This document shows, in pieces, positions 26,891 through 37,400 of a DNA stretch of 64,000 nt (within the stretch, counting starts at the first letter, position 1; every line of letters starts with the position of its first letter). The position numbers and the translations under genes are program-made. The stretch comes from an uncultured Flavobacteriales bacterium (lineage in GTDB: Bacteria > Bacteroidota > Bacteroidia > Flavobacteriales_D > Parvicellaceae), in contig CALSMU010000004.1 in the NCBI GenBank assembly GCA_943787535.1, positions 124,001-188,000 of the forward strand, given 5' to 3'. The notes below the pieces were generated by a model. The model was not told the origin of the DNA, made no database searches, and saw only the letters and a list, made by a program, of their open reading frames with translations.

Positions 26891-27523
26891 ATGCTCAATT
26901 TAACTGGTATAAAAAATATCATTTTTGACTTAGGAGGAGTAATATTAAATATTGATTATAATAAAACAGCTAATGCTTTTAAGCGGATTGGTGTAACTAA
27001 TTTTGACGATATTTATTCGCAAGCAAAACAAGGTCAGGTGTTTGACAAATTAGAAACAGGAGAACTTACATCTGTCGAGTTTAGAGAATATATCAAGGAG
27101 ATCGTTCCTTCCTTAGAGTGCAGGTATATTGATAAAGCTTGGAATGCAATGCTATTGGACTTACCTGCTCAACGGATTGTTCTTTTGAAAAAGCTCAAAA
27201 AGAAATATAGATTATTTTTATTGAGTAACACGAATGAAATACATATTAAAGCCTTTCGAAAGATTATTCAATCTTCTTATGGTGAAAACATATTTGATGC
27301 TATTTTCGAACATCAGTATTACTCTTCCGAGATGGGAATGAGAAAACCAAATTCAGATTGTTTCGAATCCGTTTTAGAAAAAAATAGTTTAGATCCTTCT
27401 GAAACTTTATTTATAGATGATTCCATTCAACATGTCGAAGGCGCCAGAAAATTAAAGATAAAAGCTTATCATTTAATGCCTGGAGAGGATATTACCGCAC
27501 TTTTTCTTGACAAAGCTCAATAA
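26891..27523 (+). CDS. HAD-superfamily hydrolase (YihX-like)
   Basis: 210 residues. Motif I is IIFDLGGVILNID, with the nucleophile Asp followed by Gly-Gly as in YihX-type phosphatases; LLSNTNEIHIKAF is motif II, MRKPNSDCFESVL gives motif III Lys, and LFIDDSIQHVEGA motif IV. The cap region lies between residues ~20 and 95. Such enzymes dephosphorylate small sugar phosphates; the substrate here is unknown. Its last 32 bases overlap the 3' end of the convergent epimerase gene. Confidence 0.88.
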   Translation: MLNLTGIKNIIFDLGGVILNIDYNKTANAFKRIGVTNFDDIYSQAKQGQVFDKLETGELTSVEFREYIKEIVPSLECRYIDKAWNAMLLDLPAQRIVLLKKLKKKYRLFLLSNTNEIHIKAFRKIIQSSYGENIFDAIFEHQYYSSEMGMRKPNSDCFESVLEKNSLDPSETLFIDDSIQHVEGARKLKIKAYHLMPGEDITALFLDKAQ

Positions 27524-27896
27524 GCACTCCACTAGTGGACTTAGGATGTAAAAACGCAATTATTTTGTTATCTGCACCATCTTTAGGTCTTTCGTGAATC
27601 ATTCGAAAACCTTCTTTTGTAAGTCGCTTAATTTCCTTTTCAATATCATCCACTTCAAAAGCAATGTGATGGACTCCTTCACCTTTTTTTTCAATGAATT
27701 TTGATATGGGACTATCAGAGCTAGTTCCTTCCAGTAATTCAATTTTGGATTCTCCAATTTTAAAAAATGATGTGTTGACATTCTCAGAATCAACTTCTTC
27801 TATTTTATAAGGAGAAGTGTTGAGCAGTTTGGAATATAGTTTATTGGCAGCTTTCAAATCTTTTACGGCAATACCAATGTGTTCAATCTTTTTCAT
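27492..27896 (-). CDS. mce: Methylmalonyl-CoA epimerase
   Basis: 134 residues, a VOC-fold protein of usual length. IEHIGIAVKDL supplies the first metal His (H6), GEGVHHIAFEVDD the second, and VLIELCQE the Glu at the C-terminus. It interconverts the R and S forms of methylmalonyl-CoA in propionate metabolism, between propionyl-CoA carboxylase and methylmalonyl-CoA mutase; neither is in the window. Convergent overlap of 32 bases with the HAD hydrolase. Confidence 0.93.
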   Translation of the reverse strand: MKKIEHIGIAVKDLKAANKLYSKLLNTSPYKIEEVDSENVNTSFFKIGESKIELLEGTSSDSPISKFIEKKGEGVHHIAFEVDDIEKEIKRLTKEGFRMIHERPKDGADNKIIAFLHPKSTSGVLIELCQEKVR

Positions 27897-27910
27897 AGTG
27901 AAATATAAGC

Positions 27911-27945
27911 AAAAAAAAACCCTTCCGGTAGAAAGGGTTTTTTTT
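27911..27945 (-). terminator. Terminator after the secreted protein at 27960
   Basis: A-run, ACCCTT, short loop CCGGTAGA, AAGGGT, T-run. On the minus strand it starts 14 bases past the stop of the gene at 27960-28763, and it lies just upstream of the mce start. Confidence 0.8.
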
Positions 27946-27959
27946 AAAAGTACTAGTAA

Positions 27960-28763
27960 TTATTTTTTCTTGTTCCAAACTTCTCCCGTTTTACTATCAT
28001 AGTTCACGTAGTAAAGTCCTTTCTTCAAGTTGTCAACTTTAATTATTTTACCAAATCCTTTTTTCACAAGGTTTCCATATGTGTCGAAAATTTCAAATAA
28101 AGTCTCATGCGAGAATTCTAAGTCTTTACACTTAGGGCAAACTATCGCCGCTTCTGGAATACTTGGGTCACTATACTTTGTGCTTTGCGACATTCTAGGT
28201 CTTCCTGTGTAGTCAATTTGTTTCACTCTAAATTTGTTTTCTCCTGAATGAGGACTTACCTTAAATTCATAAGAATTTTCTGAAGGCGTACCTTCACCGT
28301 CAAATTCACCTATTTTAATCCACTTATTCCATCTGTATTGTTCAATAAGATAAGTAAGTTTACCTTGTTCTCCAGTTGTCTTCCATTTAAGAATTTTGTC
28401 ATCACCTGCATTAATACTCACTGTTTCAAATGTACTTCTAGGCCTCAATACTTCTGGGTTAAGAACTTTTGGGGAGCAATTTAATTTATGCGCAATTTTT
28501 ATTGTTACTGGATCTCCAATTTGTAGGTTCAAATTGGTAAAGTCTATTTCAAAAGCGCTAGAGTTAATTTGATCAGTAGTAACATCACCATTAACGGTAA
28601 CTTTAATTACACAGAAACCAATACCTGCATCAGCGAAGGGGTTTTGAACGTAAAGATTCTTACCTTGGTAATGTCCCTCATGAATGATACTTGCATTATT
28701 CTGAGCAGTTGACATCATTGTCAACAATACAAAACCAACCGTTAATATTTTATTTATTATCAT
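27960..28763 (-). CDS. Secreted protein of unknown function, possible T9SS-like C-terminus
   Basis: 267 residues with a signal peptide (about 1-21, ending MSTAQ). The central part has repeated beta-sandwich-like text (WKTTGEQGKLTYLIEQYRW, KFRVKQIDYTGRPRMS) resembling fibronectin-type domains found in secreted proteins of this phylum, and a lone CPKC. The last ~45 residues (LFEIFDTYGNLVKKG to LKKGLYYVNYDS) follow the pattern of a T9SS type A sorting domain, though the ending NKKK is atypical. The function is not recognised. It stands alone with its own terminator. Confidence 0.6.
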   Translation of the reverse strand: MIINKILTVGFVLLTMMSTAQNNASIIHEGHYQGKNLYVQNPFADAGIGFCVIKVTVNGDVTTDQINSSAFEIDFTNLNLQIGDPVTIKIAHKLNCSPKVLNPEVLRPRSTFETVSINAGDDKILKWKTTGEQGKLTYLIEQYRWNKWIKIGEFDGEGTPSENSYEFKVSPHSGENKFRVKQIDYTGRPRMSQSTKYSDPSIPEAAIVCPKCKDLEFSHETLFEIFDTYGNLVKKGFGKIIKVDNLKKGLYYVNYDSKTGEVWNKKK

Positions 28764-29006
28764 ACATTACAAATTACTATAAATAGTTCCACTATTCAGA
28801 ACGCAATAATAAAAGCTATTTTGCTAATTTCAAAGTAAATTAGTTCTTTTTTTACAGCTTTTTATCCAAGCAAAAATACGACAAGTAGTTTAAAAAAGTA
28901 CTTTAAACATAAAAAATTGTCGTTTAGATGTATTTCTAGTTTGTATTATCGATATAAGTCCGTATTCTTGTAAACATAGATAATCGTGTTACTTTAAAGA
29001 ATAATT

Positions 29007-30794
29007 ATGAGTAAAATATTTGTATCAATAATAGCATTAGCTTTTTTAGTCTCATGTGGGTCTTCTGACACTGTAAAGAATGATGGAGATACTTCAAGTG
29101 CCTTAAGAGTAACTAAAGAAGGATCAAAATACATTTATGGTGGTGTTTTGAAACTTGCTCAAGAAGAACGGTTTGTTACCTTGTTTCCTGCAGATGTTGA
29201 AGACGCAATTTCCTCAAAAATTGTTTCGCAAATTCATGATGGGCTGGTGAAATTTAGTTCAAAAGATTTATCTATTTTAAATGCTATCGCTGATAATTGG
29301 ACAATGGATGAAAGTCAAACGATTTATACATTTACATTAAAAGACAATGTATACTTTCATGATGACGCTTGTTTCGAAGAAGGTAAGGGGAGAAAAGTAA
29401 TAGCATCAGATTTTAAATATGCTTTTGAAATAATGACTTCCAAAGAAACAAGCCAAAACACGCATTTATTTAAGGATAGAGTTGTTGGCGCCTCTGACTA
29501 TTTAGAAGGGAAGGCAAGTGAGATTAGTGGGATACAAGCTATTGATAATCAGACATTACAAATCACTATTCTAAAGCCTCAATCTTCTTTTATTTATCTT
29601 TTAGCGTTGCCAAATGCAGCGGTTATTGCCCATGAAGCTTTCGATAAGTATGGGAATAAAATGACAGTGGGAGCAGGTGCTTTTCAGTATGTTGAACCAA
29701 CATCTCCGAGTGAGACGTGTCTAACATATAATAAGAACTATTATCTAAAGGATGAAGATGGCAATCAATTACCTTATCTAGATAGTGTTATATTTAAGTA
29801 TGTTCCTACTAAATTGAGTGAGTTGGAAATGTTTAGAACAAAGGACATTGCATTTCTGTATGGTCTTCCAACTTCAAAAATTGCCGAAGTAGTAGCTGAT
29901 AATATCGCTAACTTTAAAAATAAACCTCCTCAAACAATTTTGATAAGAGAGCCAGAAATGATTACTCAATACTATGAGTTCAACTCGCAAATTCCACCAT
30001 TTGATAATATTAAAGTTAGAAAAGCATTGAATTATGCAGTGAATAGGGAAAGACTAATTAATAATATATTAAATGGTCAAGGAACAATAGGTGATAAAGG
30101 AATTACTCCAAGGATTAAATCATTTGGGGATTATAATTTTAACGCAATTGAAGGATATAGCTATAATCCTGAGTTGGCTCGTGAATTGCTTAAAGAAGCC
30201 GGTTATCCAAATGGAGAAGGTTTTCCTCCTGTAAGATTAGAAATTAATTTAGGAGGTAACAAACATAAGTTGGTTGCAACGGAGTTACAATACCAGTTTT
30301 TCGATGTTCTTGGCATTCATGTAGAGGTTGAGCAAGTATCTTTTGCTGATAAAGTAGAGCATTCTAAATATGGAAAGTCAGAAATATTTAGATCAGCATG
30401 GGTTGCTGATTATCCATCACCAGAATCATTTTTATCTGTTTTTTACGGAGAAAACGTTCCCGCTACCTTGGATGAACCTTCAAACTTGAATACGATGCGT
30501 TACAAAAATGAGATGTTTGATTCATTGTATATAAAAGGTACGCAAACAGCAGATAAGACAGAGAGGTATGAGTATTTTGCAAAAGCAGAAGGAATTATGA
30601 TGGAAGAGTCGCCAATTATTATTCTATGGTATCAGGAAAATTATACTTTGTACCATTCTGAAGTTCGTAACTTCTATTACAATGCTATGGAGTATTTTGA
30701 TTTTTCAGGTGTATATATGAAGGAAGTTACTTCTGAAGAGATAGAAACTGCACAAGATAAATTACAAAGTGGTGATGCTGCGACAGGCTTTTAA
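29007..30794 (+). CDS. Peptide-type ABC transporter substrate-binding lipoprotein (OppA/DppA family)
   Basis: 595 residues. Signal sequence ending in LAFLVSC gives a lipobox with Cys at residue 17. The mature part is an SBP_bac_5 type protein: EERFVTLFPADVED, IADNWTMDESQTIYTFTL, VYFHDDACFEEGKG, KVRKALNYAVNRERLI, and ELARELLKEAGYPNGEGFPP are all family hallmarks. It would bind oligopeptides or similar ligands and deliver them to an ABC permease. No permease or ATPase gene lies beside it, so it is an orphan binding protein here. A bidirectional terminator follows. Confidence 0.9.
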   Translation: MSKIFVSIIALAFLVSCGSSDTVKNDGDTSSALRVTKEGSKYIYGGVLKLAQEERFVTLFPADVEDAISSKIVSQIHDGLVKFSSKDLSILNAIADNWTMDESQTIYTFTLKDNVYFHDDACFEEGKGRKVIASDFKYAFEIMTSKETSQNTHLFKDRVVGASDYLEGKASEISGIQAIDNQTLQITILKPQSSFIYLLALPNAAVIAHEAFDKYGNKMTVGAGAFQYVEPTSPSETCLTYNKNYYLKDEDGNQLPYLDSVIFKYVPTKLSELEMFRTKDIAFLYGLPTSKIAEVVADNIANFKNKPPQTILIREPEMITQYYEFNSQIPPFDNIKVRKALNYAVNRERLINNILNGQGTIGDKGITPRIKSFGDYNFNAIEGYSYNPELARELLKEAGYPNGEGFPPVRLEINLGGNKHKLVATELQYQFFDVLGIHVEVEQVSFADKVEHSKYGKSEIFRSAWVADYPSPESFLSVFYGENVPATLDEPSNLNTMRYKNEMFDSLYIKGTQTADKTERYEYFAKAEGIMMEESPIIILWYQENYTLYHSEVRNFYYNAMEYFDFSGVYMKEVTSEEIETAQDKLQSGDAATGF

Positions 30795-30826
30795 AGAAAT
30801 GGTACTGTATCTATGAAGTTGTATAC

Positions 30827-30860
30827 AAATAAAAAGGAGCCTTACAGTTCCTTTTTATTT
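30827..30860. terminator. Bidirectional terminator between convergent genes
   Basis: A perfect 12-bp stem, AAATAAAAAGGA and TCCTTTTTATTT, with a 10-base loop. It lies between the substrate-binding protein gene and the lipoprotein gene and has T-runs on both strands. Confidence 0.8.
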
Positions 30861-30865
30861 GAAAT

Positions 30866-31516
30866 TTATTTAGTTTCTCTTGCCGCAACAAGCATTTCCT
30901 TTACGCTCAGTTCCCTAAAGTCATCCATTCTATAACTCTGAAAAACCAAAGAGCTGCCTCCAATGTTTTTAATGCAGTAGAAATGATGATTAGGCATACT
31001 TTTAGCATCAGCTTCACTTATAGTGGTGTTATCACTTTTTAGTACTTTTGAATAACGAATATATCCGTCGCCCTCCTCAAAATAAATGAAATCAAAAATA
31101 TTTTTTTGACCTTCGTGTTCTTTCTTAATCATCTCGATAGTTTGTGTTTTTTCTCCCCAATCATCTATTTCCATGTGCCAATATCTGTCTTTATGACCAG
31201 GCATTCTAATTTCCCATTTTGCTTCGCCTTCATTGTGCACTATTTCAGGTTGATCAAATCGATCAACAGGAGTGCCATCTTCGTCATCTTCTTTGTGGTA
31301 AGTTTTAGGAATCATTATAACGGCATTTAATTCAAATGGTGCCATGTCAAATTCTCTGTACTTTTTCGGATCAAATTGAGTTTCTCCTTCAGTAGCAATA
31401 GAATGTTCTACTATAGGTTGTTCTATTTTTTCTGTTTCTACCGGTTTTGTTTCATCTCCGCACGAACTGATAAAAAATAGTGCAGTAATTGTTAATAGGT
31501 ATAATAAATTCTTCAT
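30866..31516 (-). CDS. Putative lipoprotein of unknown function
   Basis: 216 residues. The signal sequence ends in FFISSC (lipobox, Cys about residue 19), followed by a charged spacer rich in Glu and a soluble domain with alternating strands (EAKWEIRMPGHKDRYWHMEID, YCIKNIGGSSLVFQSYRMDDFR, quoted in part). I do not recognise a family. It is transcribed alone and faces a bidirectional terminator. Confidence 0.65.
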   Translation of the reverse strand: MKNLLYLLTITALFFISSCGDETKPVETEKIEQPIVEHSIATEGETQFDPKKYREFDMAPFELNAVIMIPKTYHKEDDEDGTPVDRFDQPEIVHNEGEAKWEIRMPGHKDRYWHMEIDDWGEKTQTIEMIKKEHEGQKNIFDFIYFEEGDGYIRYSKVLKSDNTTISEADAKSMPNHHFYCIKNIGGSSLVFQSYRMDDFRELSVKEMLVAARETK

Positions 31517-31562
31517 GGGTTACGGGTGTTTCTAGTTTATCATTGCGACAAAGGTATATAAT

Positions 31563-32828
31563 CTAATGGATTTTCATAACAAACCTTGCAGTGTGTCTAC
31601 TTTTTTGTTCCACTAAAACCTCCTTATCTGCTCTTAATTGTTGAATAGTTTTGTCATCATAATGCCTTATAGTGAGTAGCTCAAGACCTTCATTATACTT
31701 TATAGAATAGTTGTCAGAAAGCGCATTAAGAATTTTATTTATTCTACCTGTATGATTGTCTGCACAAACCGAAAAACTAATGGCAGAGTTTTGCATTAAA
31801 TTTATTTTGACCCCATTTTTTGAAAAGTGTTCAAAAATTTCGCTCAAATTATCCTCTGCTATAAAAGAAAAGTCTTTAGGAGAAATTGAAATCAAAATTT
31901 GTTTTTGCTTAAATATAAAGGAAGGAATTAGTGTGTCATTTTCTAATGAGCTTTGGATTTCTGTTCCTGCTTCTTTTGGATTTAGGAAAGACTTTACAAA
32001 TAATGGTATCCCTAAATTCTGTAATGGTTTAATTGTCTTCGGGTGTATAACCGAAGCACCAAAGTAACTTAACTCGATGGCCTCTCTAAATGAAATTTTA
32101 TTTAGTTTTTTACAATCATCAAAATATTTTGGATCTGCATTTAAAACACCTGGAACATCTTTCCATATAATAACTTCTTGAGCATTAAGACACCAAGCTA
32201 AAATAGAGGCAGAAAAATCAGAGCCTTCTCTGCCCAAGGTTGTTGTTTCACCTTTTTGATTGTGACCTATGAATCCTTGCGTAATTGCAATTTTTTGATT
32301 TCCTCTTACACTAAAGTATGCATCAATATTGGAAAACACATTTTCCTTTGTGCGCTCCCAGTTTACTTTTGCTTCACGGTGTTTGTTGCCGGTTTGAATA
32401 ATTTTTCGTGCATCAAACCATATACAGTTTTTATTAATTGATTTGAGGTATTCAGCAATAATAGTGGTTGACATTATCTCCCCAAAAGAAACAATTTGAT
32501 CGTATTCATAATCATAGTTTATTGATGCTGTTTGAGAAACTTTTTGGTTTAATTCATTGAATATTGTTTCAATCGATTCTAATTTGGGTAATTTCAGATC
32601 TCGAATTATACTGTTGTGAAAATCTATAACGTTCGATATAAGTTTTTCTGTATTAATTTTATCATTAGAAAAATAAGCTTCCGCTATTTTTTCCATAGCA
32701 TTGGTTGTTTTTCCCATCGCCGAAACCACAATAACCAAGTTTTCTGTATATAGGTTTATGATGTCTGCTACATTTCTAACTGCTTCTGCATCTTTAACCG
32801 ATGCTCCTCCAAATTTAAAAACCTTCAT
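31563..32828 (-). CDS. lysC: Aspartate kinase
   Basis: 421 residues. The N-terminal kinase domain has KFGGASVKD at residues 4-12, VVSAMGKTTN, FGEIMST, and TTLGREGSDFSA; the C-terminal part (about 300-421) has the two ACT-type regulatory domains, which suggests feedback control by lysine or threonine. It makes aspartyl phosphate for lysine, threonine and methionine synthesis. It is a single-function enzyme without a homoserine dehydrogenase domain. Four bases separate it from the upstream GNAT gene, so the two are likely cotranscribed. Confidence 0.93.
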   Translation of the reverse strand: MKVFKFGGASVKDAEAVRNVADIINLYTENLVIVVSAMGKTTNAMEKIAEAYFSNDKINTEKLISNVIDFHNSIIRDLKLPKLESIETIFNELNQKVSQTASINYDYEYDQIVSFGEIMSTTIIAEYLKSINKNCIWFDARKIIQTGNKHREAKVNWERTKENVFSNIDAYFSVRGNQKIAITQGFIGHNQKGETTTLGREGSDFSASILAWCLNAQEVIIWKDVPGVLNADPKYFDDCKKLNKISFREAIELSYFGASVIHPKTIKPLQNLGIPLFVKSFLNPKEAGTEIQSSLENDTLIPSFIFKQKQILISISPKDFSFIAEDNLSEIFEHFSKNGVKINLMQNSAISFSVCADNHTGRINKILNALSDNYSIKYNEGLELLTIRHYDDKTIQQLRADKEVLVEQKSRHTARFVMKIH

Positions 32829-32832
32829 TTTT

Positions 32833-33309
32833 CTAATTTATGGTAAAGTTTCGAATATCTTCTTCAAAAAACCTTCCGTTAATCCATTCTCCGTCTAATT
32901 TAGCATTGTATTTTTTGTAAAAATTTATCGCAGGATCATTCCAGTCAATTACTTGCCAATCCATTCTTTTAACACCTCTTTTTTTTGCTTCTAAGATGAC
33001 CTGGTTAAACAATAATTTTCCTATTCCTTTACCTCGATAATTCTCACTAACTAAAAAGTCTTCCAAATATAGTGTTCTTCCTTTCCAAGTTGAATAGCCT
33101 GTATAGTAAAGTGCAAAACCAATAACCATACTATCAACTTCAGCTACTAAACAATCAAACACTTTATTATCGCCAAAACCATCTTTTTCAAGATTTTCAA
33201 CTGTGTTTACCATTTCGTTAGGTGCTTTTTCATATGTTGCCAGCTCTTGAATGTACTCCAGTACCTTCGGCATATCTTCTTTTTGACTTTGTCGGATTGT
33301 AATTTTCAT
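32833..33309 (-). CDS. GNAT-family N-acetyltransferase
   Basis: 158 residues. The acetyl-CoA site is NYRGKGIGKLLFNQVI (R-x-x-G-x-G), preceded by TLYLEDFLVSE and followed by MDWQVIDWNDPAINFYKKY, giving the pattern of the diamine acetyltransferase-like branch (SAT-like). It may acetylate polyamines or a similar amine, but the substrate cannot be told from the sequence. First gene of a two-gene unit with aspartate kinase; no functional link between them is obvious. Confidence 0.88.
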   Translation of the reverse strand: MKITIRQSQKEDMPKVLEYIQELATYEKAPNEMVNTVENLEKDGFGDNKVFDCLVAEVDSMVIGFALYYTGYSTWKGRTLYLEDFLVSENYRGKGIGKLLFNQVILEAKKRGVKRMDWQVIDWNDPAINFYKKYNAKLDGEWINGRFFEEDIRNFTIN

Positions 33310-33341
33310 TTTTTTCTGAATTGATGAATCAAAATTCGCTA

Positions 33342-33349
33342 TAAATTTG
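33342..33349 (+). promoter_or_regulatory. Promoter -7 box TAAATTTG before fbp
   Basis: It matches TAnnTTTG, 44 bases before the fbp ATG, in the divergent spacer between the GNAT gene and fbp. Confidence 0.45.
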
Positions 33350-33393
33350 ATAAAATCTCCGATATTTGAGGAAATTTAACGTAAGATCATAAA

Positions 33394-34416
33394 ATGAGTC
33401 ATTTTACAACATTAGGAGAGTTTATTATAGACCGTCAGAAAGATTTTCCAGGTTCAAGTGGAGAGTTATCTCGAATACTTAGCGCCATTCGTTTGGCTTC
33501 CAAGATTGTCAATCAGGAAATTAATAAAGCGGGGGTAGCTACCGATATTCTGGGTGCAGCCGGCAGTGAAAACATACAAGGTGAACAACAACAAAAACTA
33601 GACGTCTATGCAGATGAGAAATTCATAAAAGCAATAGAAGCCCGTGGTGTTGTTTGTGGAATTGGATCTGAAGAGAACGACGATTATATAGCATATGAAT
33701 CTGAAAAATGCCAGAATGGTAAATATGTTTTATTAATGGATCCATTAGATGGTTCATCTAATATAGATGTAAATGTTTCTATAGGAACAATCTTTAGTGT
33801 TTTCGAAAGAAAATCTGAAATAGGAACCAAAGCAGAATTGGAGGACTTCTTGCAAATAGGAGATAAACAAGTTGCTGCTGGTTATGTAATTTATGGGTCA
33901 TCTACAATGCTGGTATTTACTACTGGAAATGGTGTTCATGGGTTTACTTATGACCCAGGTATCGGCACTTTTATTTTATCACATCCAGATATGAAATTTC
34001 CAGATAACGGTAAAATTTATTCTGTAAATGAAGGCAATTATAATAACTTCAATCAAGGAGTTAGACGTTATATACAATACTGTCAAGAAATAGATGCTTC
34101 TACCAACCGTCCTTATACAGGAAGGTATATCGGATCATTAGTAGCAGATTTTCATAGAAATCTTATCAAAGGAGGAATCTACATGTATCCTGCAACTACG
34201 ACTGCTCCAAATGGCAAATTAAGATTACTGTATGAATGCAGCCCTTTAGCCTTTCTAGCTGAGCAAGCTGGCGGCTCTGCTTCAACAGGAAATGGAAGAG
34301 TGATGGAAGTTGAACCTACAGAACTACATCAACGTGTACCTTATTTTATAGGGTCAAAAGAGATGGTAGAAATGGCTGAAACGTTTTTGGAAACGCATAA
34401 AGAATCAGCACAATAA
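33394..34416 (+). CDS. fbp: Fructose-1,6-bisphosphatase, class I
   Basis: 340 residues, standard for class I FBPase. Metal-binding motifs GSEENDDY and [16 protein letters not shown], the sugar-phosphate segment [12 protein letters not shown] and GGIYMYPAT, and [17 protein letters not shown] near the end are all in order. It removes the 1-phosphate from fructose 1,6-bisphosphate in gluconeogenesis. It is followed after six bases by mfd and then the adenine deaminase gene, forming a compact three-gene run. Confidence 0.97.
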   Translation: MSHFTTLGEFIIDRQKDFPGSSGELSRILSAIRLASKIVNQEINKAGVATDILGAAGSENIQGEQQQKLDVYADEKFIKAIEARGVVCGIGSEENDDYIAYESEKCQNGKYVLLMDPLDGSSNIDVNVSIGTIFSVFERKSEIGTKAELEDFLQIGDKQVAAGYVIYGSSTMLVFTTGNGVHGFTYDPGIGTFILSHPDMKFPDNGKIYSVNEGNYNNFNQGVRRYIQYCQEIDASTNRPYTGRYIGSLVADFHRNLIKGGIYMYPATTTAPNGKLRLLYECSPLAFLAEQAGGSASTGNGRVMEVEPTELHQRVPYFIGSKEMVEMAETFLETHKESAQ

Positions 34417-34422
34417 GATAAA

Positions 34423-37400
34423 GTGGAGGAAGTAAAAGCATTCAGTCTTGAAAATGTTAAAGATCTCTATAGCTCCTCCTCAAAAATTAAGGAGTTAACA
34501 GAGTCCTTCGCCGAAAATTGTAGAATACACCTTGCTGGACTATCAGGTTCTTCTGATGCCCTTGTCGCTAATGCTTGCTTCAATAATCTTCCAGGGAACT
34601 ATCTTTTTATATTATCGGATAAAGAAGAAGCTGCTTACTTTTATAATAATTTAGAAAACATAACAGGAAAAGAAAGAGGCACAAGTATCTTGTTTTATCC
34701 AGGGTCTTATCGACGGCCCTACCAAATAGAAGAAACGGATAATTCGAATGTTATACAACGAACAGAAGTATTATCCATCATTAAAAAACGTAGGAAGAAT
34801 ACAATAGTTGTAACTTATCCTGAAGCAATTGTAGAAAACGTAGTATCGAGAAAAGTATTGAATAAAAGTACGCTAGAATTAGAAGTAGGTGTTGAATATT
34901 CAATCGATTTTATCAACGAACTTTTGATTGAACACGATTTTGATAAGGTTGACCACGTATATGAGCCTGGACAGTTTGCTGTTCGTGGAGGAATTGTAGA
35001 TGTATACTCCTTCTCGAATGATATGCCTTATCGAATTGAGTTTTTTGGAGATGAAATTGAATCCATTCGCGTATTTAATCCAGAAGATCAATTATCCATA
35101 AGTACTATAAAGAAAATTAACATTGTTCCCAATGTTAACGCTTCATTATTACAAGAGGGTAGAGAATCTTTTTTAAATTACATTCCTGCGGATACGCGTG
35201 TTTGGATTAAAGATTTTGACCTTGCCAAAAACAGAATTATAAAAGGTTATGAAAAAGCAAAATATACTTTTGATAAAATGGAAGGAACGGTCAGACACCT
35301 TGCTCCGTCTCAATTATACTTAGCACCTTCTGACTTTGAGTTATACCTGGGTAAGCATCCAATAGTGGAGTTTGGAATGCGTTTTAATTTTAAGCCGACC
35401 ACAATAATTGAGTTTCATACGCTCCCGCAGCCTCCATTTAATAAGAATTTTGATTTATTAATTGAGAATCTAAATTCAAATTCCGCGCAAGGAATTACCA
35501 ATATAATTGTATCAGATAACGGAGTTCAATTGGAGCGTCTATTCAATATTTTTAAAGACATTGAAGGCGATGTTAATTATCATCCAGTGAACATAGCTTT
35601 ACAAGAGGGTTTTGTGGATAAAGATTTAAAAATTGCTTGTTATACAGATCATCAAATTTTTGAACGCTACCATAAGTTTAAACTAAAAGAAGGATACAAA
35701 AAATCACAACAAGCGTTTACATTAAAAGAAGTTTATAATCTTCAAAAAGGAGATTTTGTAGTACATATAGATCATGGTGTTGGTCAATTTTCGGGTTTAG
35801 AGAGAATAGACACTAATGGAAAAGAGCAAGAAGCAATTCGCTTAATTTATAAAGGCGGAGATATTTTGTATGTCAGTATCCATTCTTTACACCGAATTTC
35901 GAAATTTACAAGTAAAGAAGGAAGTCAACCAAAATTGCATAAACTAGGGGCTCCGGCTTGGGCTGCCGCAAAAGCGAAAACGAAAGTCCGTATTAAAGAA
36001 ATGGCGTTTGACTTGATAAAGTTGTATGCCAAAAGAAAGGCTAGTAAAGGTTTTGCCTTTGCTCCCGATACGTATCTACAACATGAATTAGAAGCGTCTT
36101 TTATGTACGAAGACACTCCTGATCAAGCTTCTACAACTCTTTCTGTAAAACAAGATATGGAGTCAGATGCTCCTATGGATCGTTTGGTTTGTGGTGATGT
36201 TGGTTTTGGAAAAACCGAAATCGCGATTCGTGCTGCTTTTAAAGCGGTTTGCGACAGCAAACAAGTTGCAATATTGGTCCCCACAACCGTTTTGGCATTT
36301 CAGCATTATAAAACTTTTAGCGAACGACTAAAGACCTTTCCATGCACTGTTGACTATGTGAACCGATTTAAATCAGTAAGTAAAAATAAAGAAACGTTAA
36401 AAAGACTTGCAGAGGGGAAAGTTGATATAATAATAGGAACGCATCGATTAGCTGGTAAGGATGTGAAGTTCGGAGACTTAGGCTTGTTGATTATTGATGA
36501 AGAACAAAAGTTTGGTGTTTCGGTAAAAGACAAATTGAAAACGTTAAAGGAAAATGTAGATACGCTAACACTGACAGCAACACCTATTCCTAGAACGCTC
36601 CAATTTAGTATGATGAATGCACGTGACTTGTCTGTTATGAGAACTCCCCCGGCAAATCGCTATCCAGTAGATACAATCGTTCAATCATTTAGTGAGGAAA
36701 CAGTTCGGGATGCTATCAACTATGAGGTGCAGAGAGGAGGTCAAATTTTTTACATTAACAATCGGGTACAAAACATTCAGGAGGTTGCTGGAATGGTTCA
36801 ACGTTTATGTCCAGATGTAAGAGTGGCCATAGGTCATGGGCAAATGGAAGGAAAACAATTGGAAGCGATTGTATTGGATTTTATGGCCGGGATGTATGAT
36901 GTTTTAATAGCAACTACAATTGTAGAATCTGGGATTGATATCCCGAATGCAAATACAATTATTATTAATAATGCCAACCATTTTGGGTTGAGTGATTTGC
37001 ACCAATTAAGAGGTAGAGTAGGTCGTTCCAACAAAAAAGCATTTGCTTATATGTTTACTCCTCCGGAGCATCATTTAACAGATGATGCAAGAAAAAGATT
37101 AAATGCTATTCAGCAGTTTTCGGATTTAGGAAGCGGAATGAGTATTGCTATGCGTGATCTAGATATAAGGGGAGCAGGAGATTTATTAGGAGCTGATCAA
37201 AGTGGTTTTATTAGTGAAATTGGAATCGATGCTTTTCAAAAAATTCTAGATGAGGCCATTCAGGAATTGAAAGAAACAGAATTTAAAGAACTTTTTAAAG
37301 AAGAAATTGCTAAAGGAGAATTTGTAAAAGAGTGTCATTTGGAGACTGATTTTGAAATCATTATTCCGAGTGAATATGTCAACGAAATTACCGAAAGGTT

